A stretch of DNA of 36,764 nucleotides from Acidimicrobiales bacterium (GCA_030830565.1 JAURMR010000025.1:1-36764), one strand, 5' to 3'; counted from the stretch's first letter, positions 23,770 to 31,530 are shown. Notes: generated from the sequence alone by a model not told the origin. Translations and numbers: made by a program.

Positions 23770-25251
23770 TCACCCCAAGAGGTCAGCAAGTACCTCTCGG
23801 CGAAGAAGTTTCCCAGTGGGGGTGTGGGGCAGTTCGTCGCGGAACTCGATGCGGTAGGGAGTCTTCGAACTACGAAGGTGCTGGTGGCAGAACGTATGCA
23901 GTTCGTCGACACCAACTGACTTGCCGGGGGCCACAACAACGACAGCAGCAATCTGCTGGCCCCATTCATCGTCGGGAATACCGACAACCGCAACATCGAC
24001 AATCGCTTCGTGGCGACGAAGCACATCTTCGATTTCCGCAGGAGCAATATTTTCGCCCCCACGAATAATCGTGTCGTCCGCCCGACCTTCGATAAAGAGG
24101 TAATCGTCTTCGTCGATCCAGCCGCGATCTTTTGTGGGGAACCATCCCTCGGCATCGATCACGCTGCCGCCCTCGTATTCGCCCGAGACCTGTTCGCCTC
24201 GAAGGAATACCAAGCCGGGTTCGCCGACAGGAAGAACGTTGCCGTCTTCGTCGCGAACCTCGACTTCGATACCTGGAAGCACCTTGCCAACAGAACCAAG
24301 ACGCACCTTGGCAACCGGATCGCCGGCAAACGCTGCGTCGTGATCCTCGGGTCCGAGCAGCGCGATGGTTGAGGAGGTTTCAGTAAGCCCGTAGGCATTG
24401 ACAAAACCCGTTCCGACAAACAACTCAAGTGCTTGCTCCAGAACAGGAAGTGGCATGCGTGCGCCGCCGTAGGAAAGCGTTGCGAGATTCGGTGCATCGG
24501 CAGGAGATCCGTCGAGATGCTGAACCACTCGGGCAAGCATCGTCGGAACAACCATTGCTTGGGTGATGCGTTCGTTGCGAATGGTGTCGAGCCATACCTG
24601 TGCATCGAATGACTCGAGATACACAATGCGCCGACCCGAATACATGTTTGACAGCAAATTGGCGAGACCTGCGATGTGGTACGGCGGCACGGTGACGAGC
24701 GCTGCTTGTTCCGGTTCGGCGCCGGCAAACTCAACTGTGCCGATCACGTAGGCAGTGAGATGACGGTGACGGAGCAGTGCTGCCTTCGGCGTTCCCGATG
24801 TTCCGGAGGTGTAGAGAATGATCGCGATGTCTTCGGGATCAACAAAAGGTGGGAGTTCAACGTCGCCGACCGCCGCAAACGACGGATCGAGAATCGTGGA
24901 ACGAAGGATCACCATGTCCGGGTCAGCGCCCGGAACCTTTGCGTTTTCCGCAATGACAACCGCGCCACGGTTCGCTTCGACGAGTGGCTGAAGTTGCTCG
25001 TCGCCTAAGCGGTAGTTCAGCGGGATAAACGGAAGTCCTGCGTATGCTGCGCCGAAGACTGCAATTGGAAAACTCGCGTCGTTCGTTCCGCAATACACAA
25101 CACCGGTGGCGCCCATAGAAAGAAACTTGGCAGCGCAACGACGCGCTGCTGCGTCGAGCTGGGCGTAGTTCAAGGTTCGCGATCCAGACGTAATCGCGGG
25201 ACGATCCTCAAGTGTCGAAGCCGACATCTCGAGCAGAAGCGAAAGATTCAC
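23770..25251 (-). CDS. Acyl-CoA synthetase (class I adenylate-forming)
   Basis: 493 aa AMP-forming CoA ligase. P-loop IILYTSGTSGTPKAA at about residues 144-158, adenine motif NAYGLTETSS, hinge/A5-A8 region DRGWIDEDDYLFIEGRADDTIIRGGENI, and catalytic lysine K481 in PTGKLLRREVL. It commits the cluster's substrate to the CoA pathway. The start is GTG at 25251, 15 bp after the small four-Cys gene, with AAGG at the right distance. It is shorter than the synthetase at 12461 and belongs to a different subgroup (propionate-/benzoate-like or MenE/short-acid ligases are possible). The dehydrogenase follows after 33 bp. Family certain, substrate unknown. Confidence 0.93.
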   Translation of the reverse strand: MNLSLLLEMSASTLEDRPAITSGSRTLNYAQLDAAARRCAAKFLSMGATGVVYCGTNDASFPIAVFGAAYAGLPFIPLNYRLGDEQLQPLVEANRGAVVIAENAKVPGADPDMVILRSTILDPSFAAVGDVELPPFVDPEDIAIILYTSGTSGTPKAALLRHRHLTAYVIGTVEFAGAEPEQAALVTVPPYHIAGLANLLSNMYSGRRIVYLESFDAQVWLDTIRNERITQAMVVPTMLARVVQHLDGSPADAPNLATLSYGGARMPLPVLEQALELFVGTGFVNAYGLTETSSTIALLGPEDHDAAFAGDPVAKVRLGSVGKVLPGIEVEVRDEDGNVLPVGEPGLVFLRGEQVSGEYEGGSVIDAEGWFPTKDRGWIDEDDYLFIEGRADDTIIRGGENIAPAEIEDVLRRHEAIVDVAVVGIPDDEWGQQIAAVVVVAPGKSVGVDELHTFCHQHLRSSKTPYRIEFRDELPHTPTGKLLRREVLADLLG

Positions 25252-25266
25252 GCGTTGACCTTCAAA

Positions 25267-25572
25267 TCAGTCAGAGGAGGGAAGCGGTTTGGCTCCCTTA
25301 ATGGGAACCTCACGGCCATCGGCAGCCAGCGTGCCCGGACCGGGTTTGGCGCACAGCACTTCGATGCCTGAGTCTTCGTCGGCGTAGCGTTTGCCAACGA
25401 GAGTGCCTTCGCCACTGGCATCGGCATGGCCGCCACCGGGACGATCGGCCGCAGCATCGACAACTTCGACACCGCCACAGGTAAGAACAACAGCGGAGCT
25501 CGGGGGACGGACCACGACGAGTTCGACGCTGCACTCCGGGCAAGCGAGTCGGCTACCGGCCTTGATGTCCAT
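25267..25572 (-). CDS. Small four-cysteine protein, possibly zinc-ribbon-like
   Basis: 101 aa cytoplasmic protein without TM or signal segments. Cys11 and Cys14 (ACPECSVEL), Cys32 (LTCGG) and Cys74 (VLCAKPG) are spaced like a Zn-ribbon. VVVRPP, then VVLTCGG, suggests a compact beta fold. Short proteins with an LxCGG core occur beside CoA ligases in actinobacteria as uncharacterised proteins (from memory, not searched). The frame is open to 25662, but ATG 25572 has a very strong ribosome site (GGAGGAGC) and begins the conserved part. It is first in the operon, 15 bp ahead of the acyl-CoA synthetase, so it is a candidate partner or small regulator of the pathway. No function is known to me. Confidence 0.8.
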   Translation of the reverse strand: MDIKAGSRLACPECSVELVVVRPPSSAVVLTCGGVEVVDAAADRPGGGHADASGEGTLVGKRYADEDSGIEVLCAKPGPGTLAADGREVPIKGAKPLPSSD

Positions 25573-25597
25573 CTCAAGCTCCTCCTCTGCAATGCCA

Positions 25598-25629
25598 CCT
25601 TGGCAACGCAGCGCCTTGGCAACGTATCG
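25598..25629. repeat. Tandem 16-bp repeat in a divergent promoter region
   Basis: CCTTGGCAACGCAGCG (25598-25613) is followed at once by CCTTGGCAACGTATCG (25614-25629), 14 of 16 identical. An overlapping inverted repeat TGCCA-CCT-TGGCA is at 25593-25605. It lies 26-57 bp before the start of the four-Cys gene and about 105-136 bp before the SDR start on the other strand. Operator for a regulator of the catabolic operon is the likely role. Confidence 0.6.
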
Positions 25630-25733
25630 CGATTGCACGGCCCCCCGATACTTCCTCGTCACAGAATGTTCAGACCACCCCGAGTTCGGCGATGTGCGAC
25701 GATCTGCGCCTGTTCACCGACGAGGAGACCGAT

Positions 25734-26501
25734 ATGCCGTACGTGATTCCCGGACGTTTCAACGAAAAGGTCGCATTTGTAACCGGCGCCGGATCTGGGA
25801 TCGGCCGGGCAACGGCCATCCGGCTTGCCACCGAGGGCGCCGAGCTATTCGTCCACGATGTCAACGCGGACTCTTTGGCCGAGACGGTCTCAGTGATCAC
25901 CGCCAACGGCGGTACCGCCGTGTCTCGCGTCGGCGATGTGAGCGAGCGGGCCGAATGCTTCGCGGCAATTGCCGAGGCCATCGAAGCCTTTGGTCGACTC
26001 GATGTTCTCGCCAACGTGGCGGGGATCGCTGGAGCATTCCACTTCACCGAAATGACCGAAACTCAGTACCGGCGCATGGTGGCGATCAACATGGATGCGC
26101 CGTTTTTCTTCTGTCAGGCCGCCATCCCCCACTTGCTGGCATCAGACGGAAACATCGTCAACATCGCGTCGAACGCCGGACTCATGGGTCAGGCCTACAC
26201 CACGGCCTATTGCATGACGAAGGGCGCTGTCGTGCAACTCACACGTTCCTTGGCGATGGAATACGCGAAGACGAAGATCCGGGTCAACGCAATCGCGCCT
26301 GGTGGGATCGTCACCAATCTCACACATAATTTCCAGATCCCCGCCGACATTGACTTCGAACTGATGGCTCCGTATCTGGGGTATCGCGGACAGGGTGAAG
26401 CCGACGACATCGCCGAACTGATCGCACTCGTTGCGGCCCCCGAGTCAACCAATATCCACGGTGCAATCTTTTCAAGCGATCGTGGGGTCACAGCGGGCTG
26501 A
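25734..26501 (+). CDS. Short-chain dehydrogenase/reductase
   Basis: 255 aa classical SDR. TGAGSGIGRATA cofactor motif near residue 15-26, LANVAG in place of NNAG, catalytic Ser in NIASNAG, and Tyr-x3-Lys in YCMTKGAV. The N-x-APG segment is NAIAPGGIVT and the C-terminus is IFSSDRGVTAG. The frame is open to 25692, but ATG 25734 has the ribosome site GAGGAGA at five bases. It is divergent from the four-Cys/synthetase operon and shares the 161-bp gap containing the tandem repeat, so it may be co-regulated and act on a hydroxyacyl or alcohol intermediate. Convergent with the TetR gene (9 bp apart). Confidence 0.91.
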   Translation: MPYVIPGRFNEKVAFVTGAGSGIGRATAIRLATEGAELFVHDVNADSLAETVSVITANGGTAVSRVGDVSERAECFAAIAEAIEAFGRLDVLANVAGIAGAFHFTEMTETQYRRMVAINMDAPFFFCQAAIPHLLASDGNIVNIASNAGLMGQAYTTAYCMTKGAVVQLTRSLAMEYAKTKIRVNAIAPGGIVTNLTHNFQIPADIDFELMAPYLGYRGQGEADDIAELIALVAAPESTNIHGAIFSSDRGVTAG

Positions 26502-26510
26502 GCGAGTCAG

Positions 26511-27113
26511 TTACTCGGCCGCGACCGCGATCATCGCGGCAATCGCTCCGGCGGCAACTGTCCGTTGGTATGACGCACTGAGTGGCTTGCCCTGCACGTA
26601 CATTCGATTGTGCAGCGGACCACCAATGAACGCGAACGCGGTTTCGGCATCGATACGTGGCCCAAGTTCGCCGCGGGCTTGCGCACGTTCAACGATTGAC
26701 CCCATCACCCGGCGGCGCGGCAAAACAAACTTCTCGTTCACCGCAACGCGAAACTCCGGATTGCGACGCAACTCAATTGCAAGGTCATCAGCAAGGTCTT
26801 GGCGACGCGGCGTCATCGCGTCGGCTGATGCTTGAACCATTGCAAGCACATCAGTTCGCAACGACCCTGTATCAATATCGACGATTTCCGCGTGAAGCGT
26901 GGCTAATGCAGCCGCAACGAGTTCTTGCTTCGTAGGCCAGCGCCGATACAGCGTTGCCGACGAGACTCCTGCCTTCGCAATAACCGCTGCCATCGTGAGC
27001 GAGGCATAACCATGCTCGCCCAACAGGTCGAGTGTTGCGCCAAGAATGGCCTGATCAGCTGCTTCGCTACGTTGACGACCTGGCTTTGCTCGTTCCGTCG
27101 CAGCCACGTTCAC
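26511..27113 (-). CDS. TetR-family transcriptional regulator
   Basis: 200 aa. N-terminal helix-turn-helix at about residues 23-66 (ILGATLDLLGEHGYASLTMA, then VSSATLYRRWPTKQELV) with the TetR signature LYRRWPTK. The C-terminal ligand domain has no close match that I recognise. The GTG start overlaps the MFS stop by four bases (GTGA), so it is co-transcribed with the efflux gene and should repress it and itself. The probable operator is the CGAAAC/GTTTCG palindrome at 28793-28810 upstream of the transporter. Ligand unknown; drug-like or aromatic compounds are typical for such pairs. Confidence 0.93.
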   Translation of the reverse strand: MNVAATERAKPGRQRSEAADQAILGATLDLLGEHGYASLTMAAVIAKAGVSSATLYRRWPTKQELVAAALATLHAEIVDIDTGSLRTDVLAMVQASADAMTPRRQDLADDLAIELRRNPEFRVAVNEKFVLPRRRVMGSIVERAQARGELGPRIDAETAFAFIGGPLHNRMYVQGKPLSASYQRTVAAGAIAAMIAVAAE

Positions 27114-28777
27114 GACAACACCTGATCGGTATCGGCGTCACGTTCTGCGGCAAGTTCCGCTTCGAGGTCAAGTTGATCATCCTCAAGCGCACCTTCCGCT
27201 TCGGCGTAGGTGAGCGAAGCAAGCCCATCAAGAGGCCCACTCACTTCGCTTCGAACATCGCCGGCTCTTGCTGGCAGCCACTTAAAGGCCACGAACGCAG
27301 CCAGAAGCACAACCGCGGCTCCAATTTTCATCGCGACATGAATGCCATCGACATACTGCTGCACTGCGATTTCCTGGATCTGTGACGCGGTTTCAGATGA
27401 AATACCCGGAGCGTTTGCCGCTCGAAGCACCGCGCCCCCGACTGATTCCTTTGCTGTGTCGATGAGTGATTGCGGAATACCTGCGGCACCCATAGCCGAC
27501 TGCACACCCGGCCGGTAGATCGCCGCAAGGATCGAACCAATAACCGCCACACCAAGTGCGCCGCCCATTTGCCGGGTGGTGTCATTCATCGCCGATCCGA
27601 CACCGGCTTTTTCGCGTGGCAATGAGCCCATCACTGATTCGGTGGCCGGCGCCATGACACAGCCCATACCAAAGGCCAGCACGACAATGCCGGCGAGCAA
27701 CACCGGGTACCCGTTTGATGCAGGAACCATCGAAACGATCAGCACACCGATCGAGGAGACAACGAGACCACCGCCGACAACGAGTTTCGTACCAATCCGA
27801 TGCACAAAACGAGGCGCCATCGGCGCGACGCAGATCATCACGATCGACATTGGCATCATTCGGAACCCAGCTTCGAGCGGCGAATACCCCAGAACAACCT
27901 GTGTGTACTGATTCATCACAAACATCTGCCCAAACATCGCGAAGTACACGAGCGTGACAGCCATGTTTGCGGCGGTGAAACGCGGATTTTTAAAGAACCG
28001 CATGTTCAACATCGGGTGATCAATGCGAAGTTCCCAGATGATGAATGCCGCAACGGCGAGTACACCGACGGAGAACACCATGACAACCGTCGAATCCGTG
28101 ATCCCCTTGGTTGGCGATTCAATGACCGCCCACAGCACGAGGACAAACCCGATGATCGACAGAACTGCACCAAGAGGATCGAGTCGCTCCGCGATTTCCG
28201 CCTTGGACTTTGGGAGAAATGATCGGCCCGCCAACAGCAACACGATGATCACCGGAACATTTACGAAGAACACCGCATGCCATGAGAACCACTTCAGTAA
28301 TAGGCCACCGATTACTGGACCAAGCGCACCGCTGGCACCGGCAACTGCAGCCCAAACACCAATCGCTTTCGCTCGTTCACGAGGGTCGTGGAAAATATTG
28401 GTGAGCAACGACAACGTCGACGGCATGATCAACGCGGCACCGATACCCATCAGTGAACGAGTGACGATGAGTTGATTAGAACTCTGCGCCATTCCCGATG
28501 CCATCGACGCGAGTCCGAAGATCACGAGTCCGAGTTGCAGCGCTCCTTTACGACCGAAGCGATCGCCCATTGCCCCTGCGGTCAGAAGCAGTCCGGCGAA
28601 GACCAGGGTGTAGCCATCGATGATCCACTGCAGTTGACTCGTCGTCGCGTTGAGATTTCGCACGAGCGACGGGATCGCAACATTAAGGATCGTGTTATCA
28701 AGCGAGATCACGAGGAGGCTTCCAGAAAGTACGGCCAGCGCAAACCACCGGCGCTTCTGGAGTTGCTGTTCGTCCAT
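27110..28777 (-). CDS. MFS efflux transporter, DHA2 (EmrB/QacA) family
   Basis: 555 aa with about 14 predicted membrane helices, typical for DHA2 drug/H+ antiporters. The first helix has SLLVISLDNTILNVAIPSL with the family's D-x-TIVNVALP-like motif, and WIIDGYTLVFAGLLLTAGAMG-D-R-FGRK contains motif A. A conserved motif-C-like segment is SGALGPVIGGLLLKWFSW. A ~50-residue acidic C-terminal tail (EGALEDDQLDLEAELAAERD) follows the last helix. The ATG follows a TATGGT -10 by eight bases (leaderless), with an operator candidate overlapping the promoter. It forms a two-gene operon with the TetR gene. It exports toxic or xenobiotic compounds; substrate unknown. Confidence 0.93.
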   Translation of the reverse strand: MDEQQLQKRRWFALAVLSGSLLVISLDNTILNVAIPSLVRNLNATTSQLQWIIDGYTLVFAGLLLTAGAMGDRFGRKGALQLGLVIFGLASMASGMAQSSNQLIVTRSLMGIGAALIMPSTLSLLTNIFHDPRERAKAIGVWAAVAGASGALGPVIGGLLLKWFSWHAVFFVNVPVIIVLLLAGRSFLPKSKAEIAERLDPLGAVLSIIGFVLVLWAVIESPTKGITDSTVVMVFSVGVLAVAAFIIWELRIDHPMLNMRFFKNPRFTAANMAVTLVYFAMFGQMFVMNQYTQVVLGYSPLEAGFRMMPMSIVMICVAPMAPRFVHRIGTKLVVGGGLVVSSIGVLIVSMVPASNGYPVLLAGIVVLAFGMGCVMAPATESVMGSLPREKAGVGSAMNDTTRQMGGALGVAVIGSILAAIYRPGVQSAMGAAGIPQSLIDTAKESVGGAVLRAANAPGISSETASQIQEIAVQQYVDGIHVAMKIGAAVVLLAAFVAFKWLPARAGDVRSEVSGPLDGLASLTYAEAEGALEDDQLDLEAELAAERDADTDQVLS

Positions 28778-28785
28778 GGTCGAAG

Positions 28786-28791
28786 ACCATA
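28786..28791 (-). promoter_or_regulatory. Candidate -10 box of the MFS/TetR operon
   Basis: TATGGT on the minus strand, eight bases before the ATG at 28777. The palindrome at 28793-28810 begins two bases upstream, so a bound repressor would cover the -10/-35 spacer. Confidence 0.5.
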
Positions 28792-28792
28792 T

Positions 28793-28826
28793 CGAAACGA
28801 TTGTGTTTCGGAATAGTCCTGTTTCG
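28793..28826. promoter_or_regulatory. TetR operator candidate with an extra half-site
   Basis: CGAAAC (28793-28798), six bases, GTTTCG (28805-28810) is a perfect palindrome. A third GTTTCG follows at 28821-28826, giving a 16-bp-spaced direct repeat GTTTCGGAAT/GTTTCGTAAT. It overlaps the MFS promoter and precedes an operon that encodes its own TetR regulator. Confidence 0.65.
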
Positions 28827-28910
28827 TAATTGTGACCGACGACCGCCTAGGGGGGGCCAACTCTTACTCTCGCCTCACCTTCCCTTCACACCAGTTTCAC
28901 CTCCAATCCG

Positions 28911-28916
28911 TACGGT
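28911..28916 (+). promoter_or_regulatory. Candidate leaderless -10 box of the small membrane-anchored protein
   Basis: TACGGT, seven bases, then the ATG at 28924, with no ribosome site between. Confidence 0.45.
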
Positions 28917-28923
28917 GCCCCAC

Positions 28924-29193
28924 ATGGCCCGCCGATCCCGTCCCCATCCCGCATCCCGCAGTCGCCGCTTTGTTGGCTGGGCCAGTGTTGGCGTGGCAAC
29001 CACCCTCGGTGCCGGTATGGCGCTTGGTGCCGCACTGGCCCCTGCATCTGTCGGCGCTTCGTCAACCCCGGCGAAAACCCAAAGCGCAGACCGGTCTGCT
29101 CCCTCGACGGCAACGCCAAAGGCAGCCACGCCCTCAACCACCGTCCCCAAGCAGACCGCCCCTGCACCAAAAGCACGATCGAAAGCGAGCTAG
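28924..29193 (+). CDS. Small membrane-anchored or secreted Ala/Pro/Thr-rich protein
   Basis: 89 aa. Basic N-terminus (MARRSRPHPASRSRRF), one hydrophobic segment (about 17-45, VGWASVGVATTLGAGMALGAALA), then a low-complexity tail rich in Ala, Pro, Thr and Ser with alternating Lys. The tail would lie outside the membrane if the segment is a signal or anchor. The TAG stop is two bases before the ATG of the ferric-reductase-like gene, so the two are coupled. The start at 28924 follows a leaderless -10; the frame open from 28801 is not used, as it would cross the promoter. I do not recognise the family; a partner or anchor for the haem protein is possible. Confidence 0.6.
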   Translation: MARRSRPHPASRSRRFVGWASVGVATTLGAGMALGAALAPASVGASSTPAKTQSADRSAPSTATPKAATPSTTVPKQTAPAPKARSKAS

Positions 29194-29195
29194 TT

Positions 29196-29768
29196 ATGGG
29201 CTCTGTCTGGTGGTACGTCGCCCGATCTTCCGGAATCGTTGCGTGGGCCCTCGCGGCCCTCGCCGTTCTGTGGGGGTTATTGCTTTCAACCAAAGTCATG
29301 GGCAAGAAGGTGCGCCCCAACTGGTTGCTTGACCTTCACCGATTTCTTGGTGGCCTCACCGTGGTCTTCATCGGGGTGCATCTCGCCGGACTTTTCCTCG
29401 ACCCCTACGTCGACTTTGGTGCTGTTCAACTCCTCGTGCCTTTCGCATCCTCCTGGAAGCCCCTCGCCGTTGCATGGGGTGTCGTCGCTTTCTACGTCGT
29501 GCTCGCCGTGGAAATCACGTCGCTCCTTCGTACGTACATCCCAAAGAGGTGGTGGAGAGCCGTGCACATGAGTAGCTATGCAGTCTTTGTGTTTGGCACC
29601 GTTCACTTACTGACCGCAGGAACCGATCGCCATTCACCTCTCCTGCTCTGGACTGTTGCCGGCTTCACTGTCGCTATCGCGGCGATGACGCTCTACCGAG
29701 TCCTTACCTCGCGAGAAACTCGTACCACTGACAGCGATACCATCCGGGCTGCACAACCGATCGGTTGA
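29196..29768 (+). CDS. Ferric-reductase-like haem membrane protein
   Basis: 190 aa with about five hydrophobic helices. Paired histidines on separate helices fit haem-b ligation as in ferric reductase/cytochrome b561-like domains: LDLHRFLGG, IGVHLAGLF, RAVHMSSYAV and GTVHLLTAGTD. The segment RTYIPKRWWRAVHMSSYAVF is typical of the ferric-reductase-like domain. There is no FAD/NADPH-binding domain, so electrons must come from another protein. It is coupled to the small Ala/Pro-rich gene (2-bp gap). It may pass electrons across the membrane to iron or a periplasmic partner; the role is inferred. Next gene, a P450, starts 21 bp on. Confidence 0.85.
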   Translation: MGSVWWYVARSSGIVAWALAALAVLWGLLLSTKVMGKKVRPNWLLDLHRFLGGLTVVFIGVHLAGLFLDPYVDFGAVQLLVPFASSWKPLAVAWGVVAFYVVLAVEITSLLRTYIPKRWWRAVHMSSYAVFVFGTVHLLTAGTDRHSPLLLWTVAGFTVAIAAMTLYRVLTSRETRTTDSDTIRAAQPIG

Positions 29769-29789
29769 GTTCATTGCCTTGGAGGGACC

Positions 29790-30977
29790 ATGGAACGGCT
29801 CGCAGTAGATCTTCTCGCCCCTGAGTTGTACGGCGGCGACCCGTATCCCACCTACGCGTGGATGCGCGCAAACGAACCGATCTACTGGGATGAAACCAAC
29901 GAGCTGTGGGGCATTTCTCGCTACGACGACATTGTCGAGATCGAAAAGCGCAAGGATGTCTTCATCAACTCGGATCAAGAAAAGGGCGGCTATCGCCCCA
30001 ACCTTCCTGCCGACAACGCGATCATCGGCCTCGACGATCCATTGCATCAAAAGCGCCGCAACCTCGTGTCACGTCGATTCACCCCTCGTGCCGCAAACTC
30101 GTGGGAAGACGACATTCGCGCCAAGGTCAACCGAATCCTTGATGCCGTTCGTGACAACGGAGGTTCCGCCGAAGTCATCAACGACGTCGCTGCTCCCCTC
30201 CCCGCAATGATGATCGGCAAACTCCTTGGTTTCGATGAGGCCGATTGGCCGAAGTTGAAGCATTGGTCAGAGACCACCATTGCTCTTGGCGGCGGTCCTC
30301 GTTATTTCAACGAAGTTGGCATGACGTCGGCTATCGAATTTGCTGGTGCCGCAGCTGAACTCTTCGAATCCAAGAAGACCTGCCCTGCTGACGACATCTT
30401 CTCGCTCTACACAACAGCAGAAGTCAACGGTTGCCCATTCGATCCCAACGATGCGATCGCAGACGCGCTGCTCCTCCTCGATGGTGGCGCGGAAACAACT
30501 CGCACCGTCATCGCCTGGACGATTCTGAACCTCATCACCAACCCTGCCGAAGAAGCGAAGCTTCGCAACGGCGCCGACCTCACCGTCGCAGTTGAAGAGA
30601 TGATTCGCTATGTCACTCCGATTCACAACATGTGCCGTGTTGCCAAGGTCGATGCCGAAGTCAATGGCGTCACCATCCCTAAGGGCAACCAAGTTGTGCT
30701 CATGTACTCGTCAGCAAATCGCGACGAAAAGTACTTCGATCGTCCCGAGGAGTTCCTCGTCGACCGCACACCAAACAACCACATCGCGTTTGGTTTCGGC
30801 ACACACTTCTGCTTGGGCGCATCACTTGCTCGACTCGAGATCCGCGTGTTCTTCGAAGAACTTCTCCGCCGCACCTCGGGCTGGAAGTTGACCCCCGGCA
30901 CCGAGCCGATCGAAATGGCGAATGCATTCGTGCGCGGCATCGAATCGGCCTACGTCGACTTCGACTTCATCGCGTGA
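29790..30977 (+). CDS. Cytochrome P450
   Basis: 395 aa soluble bacterial P450. I-helix oxygen motif LLDGGAETTRTVI, ExxR in VEEMIRYVTP (K-helix region), and haem-binding FGFGTHFCLGA with Cys341 as thiolate ligand. The conserved substrate-side TPRAANSWEDD and HQKRRNLVSRRFTP (C-helix region) are present. It monooxygenates an unactivated C-H or C=C bond, and needs ferredoxin and reductase, none of which is in the window. The ATG has a GGAGGG ribosome site close by. The cupin gene starts within its stop (GTGA). Similarity to CYP families with the FGFGTHFCLGAxLARLE ending (steroid or fatty acid type) is only impressionistic. Confidence 0.95.
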   Translation: MERLAVDLLAPELYGGDPYPTYAWMRANEPIYWDETNELWGISRYDDIVEIEKRKDVFINSDQEKGGYRPNLPADNAIIGLDDPLHQKRRNLVSRRFTPRAANSWEDDIRAKVNRILDAVRDNGGSAEVINDVAAPLPAMMIGKLLGFDEADWPKLKHWSETTIALGGGPRYFNEVGMTSAIEFAGAAAELFESKKTCPADDIFSLYTTAEVNGCPFDPNDAIADALLLLDGGAETTRTVIAWTILNLITNPAEEAKLRNGADLTVAVEEMIRYVTPIHNMCRVAKVDAEVNGVTIPKGNQVVLMYSSANRDEKYFDRPEEFLVDRTPNNHIAFGFGTHFCLGASLARLEIRVFFEELLRRTSGWKLTPGTEPIEMANAFVRGIESAYVDFDFIA

Positions 30978-31507
30978 GCATCGACCCGACGGACGTGCCT
31001 CTGCCGATCCCCGGCAAAGAGGTCATCTTTCGACACATGGACGATCCTGACGTTCCGTGGCAGTTGTGCCGCGCCCAACAGAACGCCGACGGAACCACTT
31101 CGTATGTGCGCGAGAAGTGGTTCGCGTTTAGTCCCGACCCGCAGTACCTCTCGCTCTATGCCGAGTACGACCCAGGAATGATGGTGCGCCGCCACGGCCA
31201 CTACTCGCCGCACATCGTGTTCGTGATCGATGGTGGTCTTTGGTTCGGCGACCGCTGGTGCCCGGCCGGCACCCATGTCGAACTTCCGTTTGGCGCAGCG
31301 TTTGGGCCGATTCGCGCGGGCGAAGACGGCGCAAAGTTGTACGAGGTCATGATGGGCGACCCTCGTTCGTGGGGAGACCAGCCTGAAGTCTTTGAGGCTG
31401 CGCTCGCCGAACACGGAGTCACGCAACTCCCTGATCCGCCGGTGGACTTTCCCGATTGGTTGGCCGATCTGCGCACCCACTGGGCGCCGGCGACTGACGA
31501 AGACTGA
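30974..31507 (+). CDS. Cupin-fold protein
   Basis: 177 aa. The central beta-barrel has the cupin pattern: VRRHGHYSPHIVFVIDGGLWFGDRWCPAGTHVELPFGAAFGPIRAGEDGAKLYEVM. His pairs in RRHGHYSPH could bind a metal. The GTG start overlaps the P450 stop by four bases (GTGA), so the two are translated together. Cupins of this sort are dioxygenases, isomerases or binding proteins; a role in processing the P450 product is suggested by coupling. Convergent with the nitroreductase gene, with a weak GGTCA/TGACC hairpin at about 31513-31529 between them. Confidence 0.82.
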   Translation: MSIDPTDVPLPIPGKEVIFRHMDDPDVPWQLCRAQQNADGTTSYVREKWFAFSPDPQYLSLYAEYDPGMMVRRHGHYSPHIVFVIDGGLWFGDRWCPAGTHVELPFGAAFGPIRAGEDGAKLYEVMMGDPRSWGDQPEVFEAALAEHGVTQLPDPPVDFPDWLADLRTHWAPATDED

Positions 31508-31530
31508 GTTGGGTCAATCGCTCTGACCGA

